Source of the DNA: Synechococcus sp. CBW1004
Lineage (GTDB): Bacteria; Cyanobacteriota; Cyanobacteriia; PCC-6307; Cyanobiaceae
DNA: 64,000 nt
Assembly: GCF_015840715.1 (NCBI RefSeq)
Contig: NZ_CP060397.1
Coordinates: 1,054,001 to 1,118,000 of the forward strand
Direction of reading: 5' to 3'
Shown: positions 61,309 to 64,000 of the stretch, piece by piece
Position numbering within the stretch: position 1 is the first letter of the stretch
Layout: each line of letters begins with the position of its first letter
Position numbers and translations under genes: made by a program
The notes under the pieces: generated by a model
The model's database searches: none
Seen by the model: only the letters and a program-made list of their open reading frames with translations
What the model was told of the DNA's origin: nothing

Positions 61309-64000
61309 GGGATGGCCCCGGCGCCAGCCTCTTCGGCAGCAGCGGGATCGGAACCGGAGCCACCTCCCAGCCAGCGCTTCATCACGACATAGAACACCGG
61401 CACCACGAAGAGGCTGAGGAGGGTGGCGGCGAGCAGCCCACCAAACACCACAGTGCCCAGCGAGGTCTGGCTGCGGGCGCCGGCGCCGCTGGCCAGCACC
61501 AGGGGCAGGAAGCCGAACAGCGAGGAGATGGCCGTCATCACGATCGGCCGCAGACGCGACAGCGACGCCTCACGGGCGGCCTCGATGGCGGAAACCCCCT
61601 CCGCCATCCGCTGATTGGCGAGATCCACGATCAGGATGCCGTTCTTGGCGGCGAGGCCGATCAGCATCACCAGGCCCACCTGGGCGTAGATGTTCAGCAC
61701 CTCACCGCGCAGGCTGAGAAACAGCAGCGCACCCAGCATGGCGGTGGGCACCGTCATCAGGATGATCAGCGGATCGCTGAGGCTCTCGTACTGCGCCGCC
61801 AGCACCAGGTACACCACGAGGATGCCCATGGCGAAGATCACGATCGCCAGCGAGCCCGCCTTGACCTCCTCGCGCGAGAGGCCGGTCCAGTCGGAGCTGA
61901 TGCCTCTGACATCAAGCTTGTCGAACACCTTCTGGATGGCCGCGATCGCCTGACCGGAACTGCGGCCTGGCGAGGCCTCGCCCTCCACCTTGATCGAGCG
62001 ATAGAGATTGAAGTGGGGGATCACCGCCGGCCCGGTGCTGGGCGTGACGCGGATGAATTCCGACAGGGGCACCGGCTGTCCATTGGCACTCGGCACATAC
62101 AGCTCCTCGAGGCGCTGCGGGGTGGCGCGGTAGGGAGCATCCGCCTGCACATAGACACGGCGCACCTTGCCCTCCTGGAAGGTGTCATTGATGTAAGCGC
62201 CGCCGAAATTGAGGCTGAGCACCTGCATCGCCTGGGCGAAGTCGATCCCGAGGGATGCCAGTCGGGCGCGGTCGACGCTGATCTTCAGCTGCGGCGCCTC
62301 CGGGCTGAACTGGGTGAAGACCCGCTGCAGATCGGGATGGGCGTTGGCCTGCCGGATCAGGCGGCCGGCGGCCTGGAAGAACTGCGGCAGCGACAGACCG
62401 CCGCCGCTGCGATCCAGCAGCTGGAACTCGAAGCCGCCGGCCGCGCCGTAACCGGGAATCGCGGGGGGTTCGATCGTGATGACCCGAGCATCACGCAGGG
62501 TGGAGAAGCGGCGGTTGAGACGCGCCACGATCGCTTCCATCGACTGATCCGCGCTCGTTCGCTCATCCCAGTTGGTGGTGCCGAAGAAGAACAGGCCCCG
62601 ATTGGGCGCATTGCCATCGAGGCTGGCCCCGCTGAACACAGCGGCGGCCTGGATCGACTTCTCCTCGCCGAGGATTTCGAGCACACGGGCATTGATGCGG
62701 CGCGTGGTCTGCTCGGAAGTCCCTTCGGGCGCCTGGACGATGCCGACGCCATAACCCTGATCCTCCACCGGCACGAAACCGGAGGGGATGGCGTTGAAGG
62801 CCACCGCCGTGAGCACGATGCCGGAGGCCAGGGTGAGCATCACCGGCCGGCGATGGCGCAGCACCCTTCCGAGGGCATCCGCATAGGCATTCTCCGCCCG
62901 GGCATAGAAGCCGTTGAAGGCGGTGAAGATCGTCGGGGTGAACCAGCCGGTGAGCACGCCGATGCCGCTGAACAGCAGCACGACCGGCGGACTGGAGAGC
63001 CCCGCGAAGGCAAGGGCCGCCGCCGCCGCGATCAACGTGCTCGGCAGCAGCAGCGGCAGGGTGGTGAAGCGTTGCAGGGCGGCACCCAGCATCCCGCCGG
63101 CGATCAGCAACCCCATGGCCGGGAGGACGCCACCACCGCTGACGAGGACGCCGTAGAGGAATCCGAGCAGGACTCCGGCGATGGCGTAGACACGTCGCGT
63201 CGGCTCCGGCCCCTGGCGCGACAGCAGCAGGGCCGACAGCATCGGCGAGAAGGTGAGAGCGTTGAAGGTGGAGATGGCGATCGAGAAGAGGATCGTTGCC
63301 GCGAACTGGCGGTAGATCGTGCCGGGCGCACCGGGAAAGAACAGCACCGGCAGGAACACGGCAAACAGCACCAGCGAGGTGGCCAGCACCGCAGCGAACA
63401 GTTCATCCATCGTGGCCCTGGCCGCCTGAACGGCGGTGAGGCCTTCGGCGCGACGGGTGGCGGTTCCCTCGATCACCGTGATCGCGTCATCCACCACCAG
63501 GCCGGTGGCCAGCACCAGACCGAACAGGGTCAGCTGGTTGAGGCTGAAGCCGAACACCTTCACGAAGGCGAAGGTGCCCACCAGTGCGACCGGGATCGCA
63601 ATACCGGGCACCAGGGTCGCCTTCCAGTCCTGCAGGAACAGGAACAGGATCAGCACCACGAGCACCACCGCATCGCGCAGCGAATCGGTGACTCCTTCGA
63701 TCGAGGCGCTGATGAAGTCGGTGACGTCGTAGATGCGCTGCAGCTGAATCCCCGGCGGCAGACCCTCCTGGAATTCCGCCAGCACCTCCTTCACACCCCT
63801 CGACACCTCCAGGGCATTGCTGCCGCTGAGCTGGTAGACAGCGATTCCCACCGAAGGCACGCCGCGCAGGTCGGTGGCGCTGATGTCGTAGGTCTCGCCA
63901 CCCAGCTCAACCCGGCCCACATCACGCAGACGCACGACGGCACCATCCGCCGTGTTGCGAAGGATCAGGTTCTCGAAGTCCTCTTCCCTGAGCAGGCGTC
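61305..64000 (-). CDS. RND multidrug efflux transporter, AcrB/HAE1 family (5' end outside window)
   Basis: The gene is cut by the window edge; the last 898 residues are visible. The visible part includes DGAVVRLRDVGRVELGGETY of the porter domain, the TM4 proton-relay GLVVDDAITVIEG, FFPGAPGTIYRQFAATILFS, GFVPVEDQGYGVGIVQAPEG, GAAGGFEFQLLDRSGGGLSL and a second membrane block ending LGTVVFGGLLAATLLSLFVV. RND pumps of this class export drugs, lipids or metabolites with a periplasmic adaptor, whose gene would be upstream beyond the window. The stop codon overlaps the small membrane-protein gene. Confidence 0.94.
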   Translation of the reverse strand, partial: RLLREEDFENLILRNTADGAVVRLRDVGRVELGGETYDISATDLRGVPSVGIAVYQLSGSNALEVSRGVKEVLAEFQEGLPPGIQLQRIYDVTDFISASIEGVTDSLRDAVVLVVLILFLFLQDWKATLVPGIAIPVALVGTFAFVKVFGFSLNQLTLFGLVLATGLVVDDAITVIEGTATRRAEGLTAVQAARATMDELFAAVLATSLVLFAVFLPVLFFPGAPGTIYRQFAATILFSIAISTFNALTFSPMLSALLLSRQGPEPTRRVYAIAGVLLGFLYGVLVSGGGVLPAMGLLIAGGMLGAALQRFTTLPLLLPSTLIAAAAALAFAGLSSPPVVLLFSGIGVLTGWFTPTIFTAFNGFYARAENAYADALGRVLRHRRPVMLTLASGIVLTAVAFNAIPSGFVPVEDQGYGVGIVQAPEGTSEQTTRRINARVLEILGEEKSIQAAAVFSGASLDGNAPNRGLFFFGTTNWDERTSADQSMEAIVARLNRRFSTLRDARVITIEPPAIPGYGAAGGFEFQLLDRSGGGLSLPQFFQAAGRLIRQANAHPDLQRVFTQFSPEAPQLKISVDRARLASLGIDFAQAMQVLSLNFGGAYINDTFQEGKVRRVYVQADAPYRATPQRLEELYVPSANGQPVPLSEFIRVTPSTGPAVIPHFNLYRSIKVEGEASPGRSSGQAIAAIQKVFDKLDVRGISSDWTGLSREEVKAGSLAIVIFAMGILVVYLVLAAQYESLSDPLIILMTVPTAMLGALLFLSLRGEVLNIYAQVGLVMLIGLAAKNGILIVDLANQRMAEGVSAIEAAREASLSRLRPIVMTAISSLFGFLPLVLASGAGARSQTSLGTVVFGGLLAATLLSLFVVPVFYVVMKRWLGGGSGSDPAAAEEAGAGAIP

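Overview
The window comes from a high-G+C unicellular cyanobacterium, most like the Cyanobium / Synechococcus picocyanobacteria. The markers are a cyAbrB-type regulator, a ferredoxin-type divinyl chlorophyllide reductase (BciB), a cyanobacterial ClpC, two group 2-like sigma factors, and the bicarbonate transporters BicA and SbtA with the PII-like protein SbtB. Most of the window is densely packed housekeeping DNA with overlapping start and stop codons. The exceptions are an IS630-family element near 4.5-5.6 kb and the less compact stretch from about 49 to 60 kb. Function calls rest on reading motifs; no database search was possible.

Layout. 0-4.2 kb: end of an unidentified protein, a glycosyltransferase plus CrtO-like acyltransferase pair resembling the last steps of staphyloxanthin synthesis, and a family 3 glycoside hydrolase. 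4.2-6.3 kb: an intact IS630-family insertion in a gene-poor gap. 6.3-17.4 kb: cyAbrB, a GHL10-type glycosidase, PRPP synthetase, an LCP protein, bciB-malQ, a RsuA-type pseudouridine synthase with a RodZ-like HTH protein, and a sigma factor. 17.5-30.5 kb: UbiB/ABC1 kinase, a decarboxylase-fold PLP enzyme, CbiT, CdsA, a PliI-like secreted protein, a DUF2993 protein, an FAD oxidoreductase, a hydrolase, a GldA-like dehydrogenase and ClpC. 30.7-40.6 kb: RimI, then a long plus-strand run lysA-cdaA-uppS-bioB-trhO-(GST-DUF952)-GNAT, and a second carotenoid/hopanoid-type glycosyltransferase.

40.7-52.3 kb is an inorganic-carbon and sodium region. A CPA2 antiporter is divergent from a seven-gene Mrp-type operon that runs toward bicA. 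A Crp/Fnr-type regulator with sbtA, sbtB and a PsiE-like protein follows. BicA and SbtA are Na+-coupled in characterised cyanobacteria, so the Mrp and CPA2 antiporters plausibly maintain the gradient they use.

52.4-60.2 kb holds the most unusual content. After a second sigma factor and a second short Crp/Fnr-type regulator comes a four-gene set: a PLP histidine-decarboxylase-family enzyme, a membrane sensor with a periplasmic Cache-like domain and a degenerate histidine-kinase ATPase domain, an MFS transporter, and a pentameric ligand-gated ion channel (pLGIC) homologue most like ELIC. The arrangement suggests a system that makes, moves and senses an amine. This is an inference from gene content, not a demonstrated pathway. 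The window ends with a small minus-strand membrane protein and a truncated RND efflux pump.
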